NCBI RefSeq assembly: GCF_900129485.1
Contig: NZ_FQVW01000013.1
Location: 1 to 64,000 of the forward strand
Length of the DNA stretch: 64,000 nt
Source of the DNA: Ornithinibacillus halophilus
GTDB lineage: Bacteria > Bacillota > Bacilli > Bacillales > Amphibacillaceae
Direction: 5' to 3'
Each line of letters begins with the position of its first letter. The first letter of the stretch is position 1. Below the pieces are notes generated by a model. The model saw only the letters and a list, made by a program, of their open reading frames with translations, had not been told where the DNA came from and did no database searches. Made by a program: the position numbers and the translations under genes. Of this stretch, positions 8,108 through 16,676 are shown one piece after another.

Positions 8108-8872
8108 ATGATCGATATACACAGTCATATTTTACCAGGGATTGATGATGGTGCGAAAACCCTTGAAGATAGCCTTGAAATGGCAAGAGAAGCAGTAAGA
8201 GAAGGAATTGATACGATTATTGCAACACCTCATCATCGAAATGGTTCATTTGACAATTATAAAAATGATATTCAGTTGCATACGAAAGTATTAAATGAAC
8301 AACTTAAAAAAGAAGGTATACCACTAACTGTCTTGAGTGGGCAAGAAACACGAATTCATGGCGAGATGATTGAGGAACTTGAGTCTGGCATCATGGACAC
8401 GTTGAATGGAACGGATTATGTATTTGTTGAGTTTCCGTCTAGTTCGGTACCACGTTATGCGAAACAGATGCTATTTAATTTGCAAGTTGCAGGGTATAAG
8501 CCAATTATCGTTCACCCTGAGCGAAATAGCAGGTTGTTAGAACATCCTTCTATGCTTTTTGAATTCGTGCAAAAGGGTGCGTTAACGCAAGTAACCGCTG
8601 CAAGTCTTATAGGGAAGTTCGGTAAGAAAATTCAAAAGTTCTCGCATCAATTAATTGATGCAAATTTAACTCATTTTCTCGCTTCGGATGCTCATAATAC
8701 GACCTCACGTGGATTTGTGATGCAGGAAGCATTTGGTGTGTTACAAAAAGAACACGGGGCTGAGTTGTTTTATCTATTTATGGAGAATGCACAACTTCTA
8801 GTCGACGGACAAATGGTCAATCGTTTTGAACCAGAGCCGATTAAAAAGAAGAAGATCTTAGGACTGTTTTAA
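8108..8872 (+). CDS. CpsB/CapC-family protein-tyrosine phosphatase (YwqE-like, PHP domain)
   Basis: 254 residues, the usual family length. All PHP metal-binding motifs are present: IDIHSHILPGIDDG (N-terminus), ATPHH (about 41-45), GQETR, VHPER and SDAH. It should be a cytoplasmic Mn-dependent phosphatase that removes phosphate from the tyrosine tail of the BY-kinase encoded at 6122, and so controls polymer synthesis. The ATG follows GGAAGTG. It has its own promoter and lies after a terminator, so its expression can be uncoupled from the kinase. Confidence 0.93.
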   Translation: MIDIHSHILPGIDDGAKTLEDSLEMAREAVREGIDTIIATPHHRNGSFDNYKNDIQLHTKVLNEQLKKEGIPLTVLSGQETRIHGEMIEELESGIMDTLNGTDYVFVEFPSSSVPRYAKQMLFNLQVAGYKPIIVHPERNSRLLEHPSMLFEFVQKGALTQVTAASLIGKFGKKIQKFSHQLIDANLTHFLASDAHNTTSRGFVMQEAFGVLQKEHGAELFYLFMENAQLLVDGQMVNRFEPEPIKKKKILGLF

Positions 8873-8933
8873 AAACAATGGTCCTTGCCTTACCGACTGT
8901 AGCAACTCTAACAATTATAAAAGGATGAGTGAG

Positions 8934-9608
8934 ATGATTAAAATATTACTCGTTGATGATCAACGATTATTTCGTGCTGGTGTTAAGTCATTACTTAATG
9001 ATCTAGAGGATATGGAAGTCATTGGAACTGCAGAAGACGGTGAGGAAGCGGTTCGTGTAGTAGAAGAGAAGAATCCAGATGTTGTATTAATGGATATTCA
9101 TATGCCGAACCTCGATGGAATACGAGCAACAGCTCAAATTAAAAGGAAGTTCCCTGATACGAAAGTCGTGTTTTTAACGACACAAGCGGTAGAAGGATTA
9201 GTGATTCGTGGGATTGATGTTGGTGCGGATGGTTTCTTAATTAAAGAGCTTTATCCTGATAATTTGGAACAAGCAATCCGGGATGCGTATCGTGGGCAAA
9301 TGGTCTTATCAGGAGAGGTCGCTTCTGTATTAGTAGGACGGATTCGTGAACTGACGAAAGATCCAATACAGATTTTAGCAATCCGGTTGGAGAACCGTGG
9401 TATTAAGTTAACGAAACGAGAATTAGAAATCTCGATGTTGTTATTGGATGGAAAAACGAATACGCAACTGGCAAAACATTTCCAATTGCGTGAAGGCACG
9501 ATTAAAAATTATATTAGTGATCTCTATATGAAACTAGACTTGCATAATAGAAGACAAGTGATTGCTTATTTGCAAGACATTTTAGCATTCGCTGATTATG
9601 AGTATTAG
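8934..9608 (+). CDS. NarL/FixJ-type response regulator
   Basis: 224 residues from the preferred ATG. The receiver domain (1-120) has VDD, phospho-acceptor Asp in VLMDIHMPN, Thr in FLTT and the switch Lys in LIKE. The C-terminal LuxR-type helix-turn-helix (about 155-215) contains LTKRELEISMLLLDGKTN and GTIKNYISDLYMKL. No histidine kinase is encoded nearby, so it is an orphan here. Its position inside the polysaccharide locus suggests it regulates that locus (inference). The ATG at 8934 has AAAGG 8-9 nt upstream; the ATG at 8925 overlaps that site. A terminator follows. Confidence 0.9.
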   Translation: MIKILLVDDQRLFRAGVKSLLNDLEDMEVIGTAEDGEEAVRVVEEKNPDVVLMDIHMPNLDGIRATAQIKRKFPDTKVVFLTTQAVEGLVIRGIDVGADGFLIKELYPDNLEQAIRDAYRGQMVLSGEVASVLVGRIRELTKDPIQILAIRLENRGIKLTKRELEISMLLLDGKTNTQLAKHFQLREGTIKNYISDLYMKLDLHNRRQVIAYLQDILAFADYEY

Positions 9609-9644
9609 ATAACTTTCCAAACTTTCCTGAAAAACACAATGTGA

Positions 9645-9676
9645 AAAGTGACTTTTCTTGTCGAAAGTCACTTTAT
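9645..9676 (+). terminator. Hairpin terminator after the response regulator
   Basis: A perfect 11-bp stem, AAAGTGACTTT (9645-9655) with AAAGTCACTTT (9664-9674), 8-nt loop. The stem itself ends in TTT; the T-tract is short. Confidence 0.75.
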
Positions 9677-9787
9677 GATGTGACTAGGTCTATAGTATGA
9701 TATTCTAGCACGTCATTTTTGTGAGGAAAAAACTACTAAACTAAAAATGTAAACAGAGCTACATAAACTATGAAAGGAGTGAACACC

Positions 9788-11623
9788 ATGACCTATAAAC
9801 GAAGATTATTCTTATTGATCCTACTCGATTCATTCATCGTAACCTTTGCGATTTTCGCTGCCTCTTGGATTGTTTATCCTGGTATGAATTTAGATACCTT
9901 TAATCTTCCAATCTTATTTATAAGCTCCATATCTCTATTACTCTTTCATCATTTATTTGCATTTATCTATAAGCTTTATAACAAGATGTGGGCATATGCT
10001 AGTGTCGGAGAATTATTGGCCATTGTTAAGGCTATTACATTATCAATAATAGCAGCTGGGATCGTACAGTATTTAGCGAATGACTTTTCGGTCTATCATC
10101 GTGCGTTGGTTGTTACTTGGTTGCTTCACATTATTTTAATCGGTGGGTCACGTTTTGTATGGAGGGTATTTCGCGATCGTTATATTGTGAATGTAAAAAA
10201 TAAAAAGCGTACCTTAATTGTTGGTGCTGGTGCAGCTGGTTCGATGATTGCTCGTCAATTGCATCATAGCAATGAAGAAGATAATGAGTTGCTACCTGTT
10301 GCGTTTGTGGATGATGACATTAGCAAACAGAAGATGGAAATCTATGGTGTTCCTGTATTAGGTAGTGTACAAGATATCGGTTTTCTTGTGAAAAGCCAAA
10401 ACATCGAACACGTCGTCATTGCAATTCCTTCATTAAAAAATGGGGAACTGAATGATATTGTGACGAAGTGTAATGAAACGAATGCGAAGGTGCAAATGAT
10501 ACCGAAGATCGAGGATTTGATGTCTGGGAAGGTTTCGGTTAGTAACTTGAAAAATGTTGAGGTAGAAGATGTTCTTGGTCGTGAGCCGGTGGAACTGGAT
10601 ATTGATAAAATATCTGAGTATGTAACTGGAAATACGGTGATGGTTACTGGTGCTGGTGGTTCGATAGGTTCTGAGATTTGCCGTCAGTTGATGCGATTTA
10701 CTCCTAAGAAAATTGTCCTAGTTGGTCATGGGGAGTTCAGTATTTATACGATTGATATGGAACTTCGGGAAAAATATGGACAAACCGATATCGAGATTGT
10801 GCCGGTAATTGGTGATGTCCAGGACCATGATCGTGTCTTTGGAATTGTGGAAGAGCATCAGCCAACGATTATTTATCATGCGGCAGCACATAAGCATGTG
10901 CCTTTGATGGAATATAATCCGCACGAAGCAGTGAAGAACAATGTCATTGGTACACGAAATGTGGCAGAAGCTGCGGATACGTTTGGAGTAAGTACGTTTG
11001 TACTTGTGTCGACGGATAAGGCTGTCAACCCTACGAACGTAATGGGTGCGACGAAGCGTGTTGCGGAGATGGTTGTACAAGCGTTAGCGAAGCGTAGTAA
11101 GACGAAGTTTGTTGCTGTTCGGTTTGGGAATGTGTTAGGGAGTCGTGGTAGTGTCATTCCGTTATTCAAAAAACAGATTGAACGTGGTGGGCCGGTGACG
11201 GTGACACATCCTGAGATGACGCGTTACTTTATGACGATTCCAGAAGCATCAAGGCTTGTGATTCAGGCTGGTACGCTTGCTAGAGGTGGAGAAATCTTTG
11301 TTCTTGATATGGGTGAGCCTGTGAAGATTGTTGATTTGGCTAGGAACCTTATTAAACTATCAGGTTATACAGAAGAGGAGATTCCGATTGAGTTTAGTGG
11401 AATTCGTCCTGGTGAGAAGATGTATGAGGAATTGTTGAATGAGAAAGAGATTCATCCGGAGGCTGTGTATGAAAAAATCTATATTGGGAAGACGCTTGAT
11501 GTGGATACGGCTGTGTTGGATGAGATGATTGGTACGTTTGATCGGTTGGATAATGTGGAGTTGAAGAATGTGTTGATGGATATTGTTTATGCTGAGCGTG
11601 AGGTTATGGCGAAGGGATCCTGA
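9788..11623 (+). CDS. Membrane-bound UDP-GlcNAc 4,6-dehydratase-type nucleotide-sugar dehydratase (CapD/PglF/EpsC family)
   Basis: 611 residues. Four N-terminal membrane segments (about 5-125), a CoA-binding-like Rossmann region with VGAGAAGSMIARQL (about 145), then an extended SDR catalytic domain with TGAGGSIGSEI (about 288). The catalytic triplet reads STDKAVNP...MGATK, with Met in place of the SDR Tyr, as in the long PglF/CapD class. The usual reaction is UDP-GlcNAc to UDP-4-keto-6-deoxy-GlcNAc. With the aminotransferase, acyltransferase and phosphoglycosyl transferase at 13.8-16.6 kb it fits a bacillosamine-type first sugar. GGAG 8 nt upstream favours the ATG at 9788 over 9770. Confidence 0.9.
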   Translation: MTYKRRLFLLILLDSFIVTFAIFAASWIVYPGMNLDTFNLPILFISSISLLLFHHLFAFIYKLYNKMWAYASVGELLAIVKAITLSIIAAGIVQYLANDFSVYHRALVVTWLLHIILIGGSRFVWRVFRDRYIVNVKNKKRTLIVGAGAAGSMIARQLHHSNEEDNELLPVAFVDDDISKQKMEIYGVPVLGSVQDIGFLVKSQNIEHVVIAIPSLKNGELNDIVTKCNETNAKVQMIPKIEDLMSGKVSVSNLKNVEVEDVLGREPVELDIDKISEYVTGNTVMVTGAGGSIGSEICRQLMRFTPKKIVLVGHGEFSIYTIDMELREKYGQTDIEIVPVIGDVQDHDRVFGIVEEHQPTIIYHAAAHKHVPLMEYNPHEAVKNNVIGTRNVAEAADTFGVSTFVLVSTDKAVNPTNVMGATKRVAEMVVQALAKRSKTKFVAVRFGNVLGSRGSVIPLFKKQIERGGPVTVTHPEMTRYFMTIPEASRLVIQAGTLARGGEIFVLDMGEPVKIVDLARNLIKLSGYTEEEIPIEFSGIRPGEKMYEELLNEKEIHPEAVYEKIYIGKTLDVDTAVLDEMIGTFDRLDNVELKNVLMDIVYAEREVMAKGS

Positions 11624-11691
11624 TACTTAAGTAACAAATTTTTATTTGGGTGTGTAGTTGTCTATGTAACTGCTAAGTTGATTTTCGTTAC

Positions 11692-11790
11692 GGACAGTTG
11701 CTTTCCGTGGGCACGGCTTCAGCCTCCTCGCGGAAAACCATCGCTCCGGGGTCTTCAGACACGTGCTGTTCCCACAGGAGTCAACTGTCC
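11692..11790. repeat. 99-bp structured repeat element with GGACAGTTG/CAACTGTCC ends
   Basis: GC-rich element bounded by perfect 9-bp inverted ends (11692-11700 and 11782-11790), with further internal pairing (CCGTGGGCACGGC region against GTGCTGTTCCCACAGG). I recall closely similar sequence as a dispersed intergenic element of Bacillaceae that often gives spurious ORFs (memory, not a search). It lies in the leader of galU and keeps an open frame that would wrongly extend that gene by 68 codons. Confidence 0.75.
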
Positions 11791-11881
11791 TCCACTACAA
11801 TCAACCATAAGGAATTGTAATAGATTAGTATCTCACACTCACATTCAAAATCAAGGAAATGGAAAATGGGGGATGTTTTTT

Positions 11882-12763
11882 ATGAGAACTGTTAAGAAGG
11901 CGATTATTCCTGCGGCTGGTTTGGGGACTAGGTTTTTGCCTGCTACGAAGGCGATGCCTAAAGAGATGCTTCCTATTGTAGATAAGCCGACGATTCAATA
12001 TATTATTGAGGAAGCGATTGAGTCTGGTATTGAGGATATTATTATTGTTACTGGTAAGGGTAAACGTGCGATTGAGGATCATTTTGATCACAATTTTGAG
12101 TTAGAAGATAATCTTGTTAAAAAAGAGAAGTTTGAGATGTTGGAGAAGGTGAAACAGCCTTCGTCTGTTGATATTCATTATATTCGTCAGAAAGATCCTA
12201 AGGGGTTAGGTCATGCTGTTTGGTGTGCTCGTAAGTTTATTGGTGACGAGCCCTTTGCTGTGCTTTTGGGTGATGATATTGTACAGGCTGAAACACCTAG
12301 TTTGAGACAGTTGATTCAACAGTTTGAAGAGACGCAGTCCTCGATTGTTGGTGTGCAGCAAGTGCCACAAGAAGAGACTCATCGTTATGGGATTGTAGAT
12401 CCAGTTACTGTTGAGGGTAGACGTTATCAAGTTAGTCAATTTGTCGAGAAGCCTAAGCAAGGTACAGCTCCTTCTAATTTGGCGATTATGGGACGTTATG
12501 TGTTTACTCCGGAAATCTTCGATTTCCTTGATAAGCAACAAGTTGGTGCTGGTGGAGAAATCCAGTTGACGGATGCGATTCAGATGTTGAATGAGTTGCA
12601 GAAGGTTTTTGCTTATGATTTTGAGGGTAAGCGATATGATGTTGGTGAGAAGTTAGGGTTTGTGAAGACGAATATTGAAATGGCTCTTGATAATGAAGAG
12701 ATTAATGAAGAGTTGTGGAAGTATTTGGTTGAGTTGGTTGAGAAGAGTAGGGTTGGGGTTTAG
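11882..12763 (+). CDS. galU: UTP--glucose-1-phosphate uridylyltransferase
   Basis: 293 residues, the normal GalU/GtaB length. Motifs: [20 protein letters not shown] at the N-terminus, then LLGDDI and FVEKP. It makes UDP-glucose from UTP and glucose-1-phosphate; the ugd gene at 29.8 kb would use the product. The ATG at 11882 gives the family N-terminus ([13 protein letters not shown]) and has GGGGG 9 nt upstream. The frame stays open back to 11678 only because it runs through the 99-bp repeat, so the longer form is rejected. Codon use here is G-rich in third positions compared with the AT-rich genes after 15 kb. Confidence 0.95.
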   Translation: MRTVKKAIIPAAGLGTRFLPATKAMPKEMLPIVDKPTIQYIIEEAIESGIEDIIIVTGKGKRAIEDHFDHNFELEDNLVKKEKFEMLEKVKQPSSVDIHYIRQKDPKGLGHAVWCARKFIGDEPFAVLLGDDIVQAETPSLRQLIQQFEETQSSIVGVQQVPQEETHRYGIVDPVTVEGRRYQVSQFVEKPKQGTAPSNLAIMGRYVFTPEIFDFLDKQQVGAGGEIQLTDAIQMLNELQKVFAYDFEGKRYDVGEKLGFVKTNIEMALDNEEINEELWKYLVELVEKSRVGV

Positions 12764-12982
12764 CTCTTACCTTAAAATAGAGAAGTGATTTTGGGAACCT
12801 TGCGGTTCTTGCATTGTATTAAAAAAAGATTTTGCTTCTTACGAAGCTGGTTATGGGTGATGTCTCCTTATCCTTAGCAATGGAGGTACTCGGCTGTGCT
12901 GTGGGTTGAAATAGTACCTTAGACACTTAGTTGTCAGTGGTGTGGCGTGAGGTGGGGTTAGATGCCCTGTGTTAATTATTAT

Positions 12983-13033
12983 CTCCTTAGTCAAACAGTT
13001 GTGGCTTTGATTAATTTATTGTTTGCTAAGGAG
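12983..13033 (+). promoter_or_regulatory. Hairpin that can hide the pseudopilin ribosome binding site
   Basis: CTCCTTAG-T-CAAAC (12983-12996) pairs with GTTTG-CTAAGGAG (13021-13033): 13 base pairs with one bulged T and a 24-nt loop. The right arm contains the AAGGAGG ribosome binding site (13028-13034) of the gene starting at 13045, so folding would block translation. Confidence 0.6.
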
Positions 13034-13044
13034 GTGATATATAG

Positions 13045-13404
13045 GTGAAAGAAAAGCATGGTATGGATGGCTATACTATGGTAGAGTTGTTAACTGTGTT
13101 AGTTATATTAAGTATTATTACTTTAATTGCGATACTTTCAGTATCGGATATTATTGATAATACGAAGAAAGATGTTTGTATTGCCAATCTTAGTGAATTA
13201 GAAAGGTCTTATGAAATGCACTTGCATTTTGAAGGTGTGGATCATGAGGAGTTTTTGTTCAGGGATTTTTTCGGTGAATTCACTGAAGATATTTGTCCGG
13301 AACATGGTGTTATTAGTTATGATGGTGGAGATGTTTTATGTAGTATCCATTCTGATGTAGAGCATGATGATTCTGAGGATAATGATGAAGTGCCTTTCTT
13401 GTAG
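13045..13404 (+). CDS. Orphan type IV pilin-like (pseudopilin) protein
   Basis: 119 residues. A short charged leader ends in DG and is followed by YTMVELLTVLVILSIITLIAIL, a class III prepilin cleavage/methylation signal with Glu at +5 and a long hydrophobic helix. The C-terminal domain is small and acidic, with three cysteines (CIAN, CPEH, LCSI), ending in an Asp/Glu-rich tail. No prepilin peptidase, ATPase or other pseudopilin is nearby, so processing would depend on com-type genes elsewhere. GTG start with an ideal AAGGAGGTGAT site 10 nt upstream. Placement in a polysaccharide locus is unusual. Confidence 0.8.
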   Translation: MKEKHGMDGYTMVELLTVLVILSIITLIAILSVSDIIDNTKKDVCIANLSELERSYEMHLHFEGVDHEEFLFRDFFGEFTEDICPEHGVISYDGGDVLCSIHSDVEHDDSEDNDEVPFL

Positions 13405-13837
13405 GTTTTATTGAGTTTGTGGGAAGAGTATTGGGTTGCGGTTTTTACTTCGGTTTCCCATGATTTTTGGTTTTGATGCTTAAAGGAGAGTTTATGATGG
13501 CCTTACGGCCTATAAGAAAGTAAGTATGATTGAATGTTAGATGGGAACTGAGTATCGTAGTTAGATTGAGTGCTAGAAACCTTGCGGGATAAGGGATTGA
13601 GGCGTTTTTAGCGAGAATTATAGATTGATTGAATGGTTTATATAATAGGAAGAAACTCGGTTTGAAGTGCTAAAACAGTAAATGTCTATTTCGTATTTGT
13701 TAGGTAGATTGAATAGATGTTACGAGGTGGCTATCAGATATTTAGTGGTTTAGTAGTTGGTTGGAATAGTTCTGGGGATTCCAAGTAAGTCCTAATCTAC
13801 TAAAATATTAACTTAACATGGGAAGGAAGTCTAGAAG
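13405..13837. other. 433-bp gap without a recognisable gene
   Basis: No convincing ORF on either strand. It contains short hairpins (for example GGCC-TTAC-GGCC near 13500) and sequence that looks like decayed spacer. With the 281-bp gap 12764-13044 it isolates the pseudopilin gene on both sides. Confidence 0.5.
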
Positions 13838-14962
13838 ATGAATTCGACAAAAGTGAAGGAAAGAATATTCCTCTCTTCACCACATATGAGTGATGAAGGT
13901 TATGAAATGCAATATGTTAAGGAAGCTTTTGATACAAATTGGATTGCTCCCCTTGGTGAAAACGTAAATGGATTTGAAAGAGAGCTTGCTGAGAAGGTTG
14001 GTTCTAAAGCTGCTGCAGCACTGTCTTCAGGAACAGCTGCTATTCATCTAGCGCTTAAAGCGGCAGGAGTTGGAGAAGGGGATATTGTATTCTGTCCAAC
14101 ACTTACTTTCTCTGCTACTGCAAATCCAATCATCTACCAAAATGCTATTCCTATATTTATCGATAGTGATTACGAAACTTGGAATATGAGCCCAAAAGCA
14201 TTGGAAAAAGCTTTTGAAAAGTATCCAGAAGTAAAGGCGGTATTGGTCGTTCATCTATATGGTTTGTCTGCAGATATGGACAAAATCATGGAGATTTGTA
14301 AGAAACATAACGTAGCGGTTATAGAAGATGCTGCTGAGTCGCTGGGTACTTACTATAAAGGTAAGCATACTGGAACTTTCGGTGACTATGGCATCTTCTC
14401 TTTTAATGGGAACAAGATTATCACAACTTCTGGGGGTGGAATGCTTGTTTCTAATAATGAAGAGAGAATTGCTAAGGCGAGATTTTGGGCCACTCAATCC
14501 CGAGATCAAGCAAGGCATTATCAACATAGCGAATTAGGGTTTAATTATCGAATGAGCAATGTGGTTGCAGGGATTGGTAGAGGGCAGCTTAAAGTGTTAG
14601 ATCAAAGAGTTGCCCAAAAGAACTACATTTATGAATTCTATAAGAGAGAACTTGGTGAACTTGAGGGTGTTGAGTTCATGCCTAGTAATAAGTGGGATGA
14701 ACCTAATTATTGGTTAAGCTCAATGGTTTTAACTGGAAAGGTTAGACCAATTGATGTTATGGAGGCTCTTGAGAAAGAGAATATCGAGTCCAGGCCTGTT
14801 TGGAAGCCAATGCATTTGCAGCCATTTTTTGAGAAATATGATTTTGTGGGTACAGATGTAGCAGAGATTTTGTTTGAGAATGGTGTTTGTTTGCCATCTG
14901 ATACGAAGATGACAGATGAGGACTTAGAAAGAGTTGTGGAGACTATTAAGGGTTTATTTTAG
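13838..14962 (+). CDS. DegT/DnrJ/EryC1/StrS-family PLP aminotransferase (nucleotide-sugar 4-aminotransferase)
   Basis: 374 residues. N-terminal SSPHMSDEGYE and FDTNWIAPLG are typical of PglE/LegC-type sugar aminotransferases. SSGTAAIHLALKAAG forms the phosphate-binding part, EDAAESLG the Asp contact, and FNGNKIITTSGGG carries the PLP lysine. It likely transfers an amino group to the 4-keto sugar made by the dehydratase at 9788, giving a UDP-4-amino-4,6-dideoxy sugar. GGAAGG precedes the ATG. The acyltransferase gene starts 21 bp downstream. Confidence 0.9.
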   Translation: MNSTKVKERIFLSSPHMSDEGYEMQYVKEAFDTNWIAPLGENVNGFERELAEKVGSKAAAALSSGTAAIHLALKAAGVGEGDIVFCPTLTFSATANPIIYQNAIPIFIDSDYETWNMSPKALEKAFEKYPEVKAVLVVHLYGLSADMDKIMEICKKHNVAVIEDAAESLGTYYKGKHTGTFGDYGIFSFNGNKIITTSGGGMLVSNNEERIAKARFWATQSRDQARHYQHSELGFNYRMSNVVAGIGRGQLKVLDQRVAQKNYIYEFYKRELGELEGVEFMPSNKWDEPNYWLSSMVLTGKVRPIDVMEALEKENIESRPVWKPMHLQPFFEKYDFVGTDVAEILFENGVCLPSDTKMTDEDLERVVETIKGLF

Positions 14963-14983
14963 TGATTTTAGGAGGATTATATT

Positions 14984-15967
14984 TTGGTATTATTCAAACA
15001 ATTTATTACGATACCTAGTACAGAATATCAAGTTAATAGTGTATCGACTATATCAAATCCTAAGAATAGTTCATTAGTCTTTATCCAAAAAGATTATGAA
15101 GGCTTATTGGAGAATTTAAATAATGTAAAGGGATGTTGTGTTGTTGCTGAAAATGGAATGAGTATATCAGATGATTTATATAAAATACACAATTTTATAT
15201 TAACAGATAATCCAAGACTACATTTTGCAAAAATTTATTCACTGTTAGCAGAATATGATGAAAAAAACAGTAGGAATAGAAACTATTCAAATGTAAATGG
15301 AGCTCTGATTGGAGAAAATGTAATAATAGGTGAAAATACTATAATTGAGCCTTTTTGTTTTATTGATCATGATGTGATTATAGGTTCTAATACTGTTATT
15401 CGTTCAGGGACACGTATAAGAAGAAATACAAAGATTGGTTCAGATTGTCTTATAAAAGAAAATAGCGTGATTGGAACACCTGGTTTTAGTTTTGAGAAAG
15501 ATGAAGAAGACAATTTTATAAAAGTACCCCAACTTGGGGGAGTTGTAATCCATGACAAGGTCGAATTAGGTGCACTTTCGACAGTGGATTCTGGTGCAAT
15601 AGAGCCAACATTAATAAATGATCAAGTTAAAATGATGGACCATGCACATGTTGCCCATAATGTGACCATTGGTGAAAAAACTGTAGTAGGGGCAGGTACT
15701 ACTATAGCTGGAAGTACCAAAATTGGTAAAGACGTATGGATTTCTCCCAATTGTACTATAACCCATAAAATTAGCATTGGTGATGGTGTAGTTATAGGGT
15801 TATCAGCAAGAATTCATAAATCAGTTCCTGCTGGTACTACTATGATAAACGAAGGCGCAGAGGTATTGGAACGTCTACTTCAATTTATTGATTATAAAAA
15901 TGAGTTATTGGGTGAAACGGAATATACAGAGAGAAAATTTGGTCGTGGCCATCCATACTATAAATAA
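14984..15967 (+). CDS. LpxD-like left-handed beta-helix sugar N-acyltransferase
   Basis: 327 residues. An N-terminal mixed domain (1-100) precedes many hexapeptide repeats (I-G-x-N-x-x-I) from about 108 to 290. The region GGVVIHDKVELGALSTVDSG...AHVAHNVTIGE closely resembles LpxD, including the His in VAHN that is catalytic in that family. A Gram-positive cell has no lipid A, so the likely substrate is the amino group of the preceding enzyme's product; the donor could be acetyl-CoA or another acyl donor. TTG start with AGGAGG 8 nt upstream. AT-rich compared with genes before it. Confidence 0.82.
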   Translation: MVLFKQFITIPSTEYQVNSVSTISNPKNSSLVFIQKDYEGLLENLNNVKGCCVVAENGMSISDDLYKIHNFILTDNPRLHFAKIYSLLAEYDEKNSRNRNYSNVNGALIGENVIIGENTIIEPFCFIDHDVIIGSNTVIRSGTRIRRNTKIGSDCLIKENSVIGTPGFSFEKDEEDNFIKVPQLGGVVIHDKVELGALSTVDSGAIEPTLINDQVKMMDHAHVAHNVTIGEKTVVGAGTTIAGSTKIGKDVWISPNCTITHKISIGDGVVIGLSARIHKSVPAGTTMINEGAEVLERLLQFIDYKNELLGETEYTERKFGRGHPYYK

Positions 15968-15991
15968 GTTTTAAAATGAGGATGAGTGAAC

Positions 15992-16639
15992 ATGTCAGGG
16001 AATAGGAAGCGTAGTTTTCAATTATTTATTAAGAGATTGCTAGATATATGTGCAGCATTATTTGCATTAACGATTTGCTCACCAATTTATTTAATCGTTG
16101 TTCTTTATATAAAGATAAATACTAATGAAAAAGTACTTTTTAAACAAGAACGTGCAGGACTTAATGGAAAACCATTTATTTGCTTAAAATTTCGAACGAT
16201 GACAAGTGAAGCAGATTCAGACGGTAATCTTTTACCTGATGAGTTTCGTTTGAAAAAGTGGGGGAAGTTTCTACGTAGTACAAGCTTAGATGAATTACCA
16301 CAATTTATCAATGTGCTAAAAGGAGATATGAGTCTTATAGGACCTAGGGCACTCCTTGTAAGATATTTACCAAGGTATACACAAGAACAGATGCGTCGCC
16401 ATGAAATGAGACCAGGTATGACAAGTTGGACTGCAGTTAATGGTAGGAATAATGTTGATTGGGAAAAGAAGTTTAAGATGGATGTTTGGTATATAGATAA
16501 CTGGTCCTTACTATTAGATTTTAAGATATTTTTCTTAACTTTTTATACGGTTTTTAAAAGAGATGGGATAAGCAAAACGGGTCATGCAACTAGAGATGAA
16601 TTCTTTGGATCAAAAGATAATCGTGATAAAGCAAATTAA
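15992..16639 (+). CDS. Undecaprenyl-phosphate phosphoglycosyl transferase (PglC/WecP-like sugar transferase)
   Basis: 215 residues. A re-entrant N-terminal hydrophobic segment (about 10-40), then KFRTMTSEAD and NLLPDEFRL, whose Asp-Glu pair matches the catalytic dyad of monotopic phosphoglycosyl transferases. STSLDELPQFINVLKGDMSLIGPR is the family signature. It should place the first phospho-sugar on undecaprenyl phosphate at the inner membrane face. With the preceding three sugar-modifying genes it forms the initiation module. ATG at 15992 has GAGG 10 nt upstream; the GTG at 15986 is less likely. Confidence 0.92.
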   Translation: MSGNRKRSFQLFIKRLLDICAALFALTICSPIYLIVVLYIKINTNEKVLFKQERAGLNGKPFICLKFRTMTSEADSDGNLLPDEFRLKKWGKFLRSTSLDELPQFINVLKGDMSLIGPRALLVRYLPRYTQEQMRRHEMRPGMTSWTAVNGRNNVDWEKKFKMDVWYIDNWSLLLDFKIFFLTFYTVFKRDGISKTGHATRDEFFGSKDNRDKAN

Positions 16640-16676
16640 CTATGCGAAAGTGATAATAATTTAAGAGGTGAATGTA

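Noticed and set aside
11678..11881. 68-codon N-terminal extension of GalU
   Set aside because: It lies in a dispersed 99-bp repeat; the family N-terminus and a good ribosome binding site support the ATG at 11882.
12764..13044. Known riboswitch (for example c-di-GMP) before the pseudopilin gene
   Set aside because: The region lacks the conserved riboswitch core motifs I can recall; only a simple hairpin over the ribosome binding site is clear.
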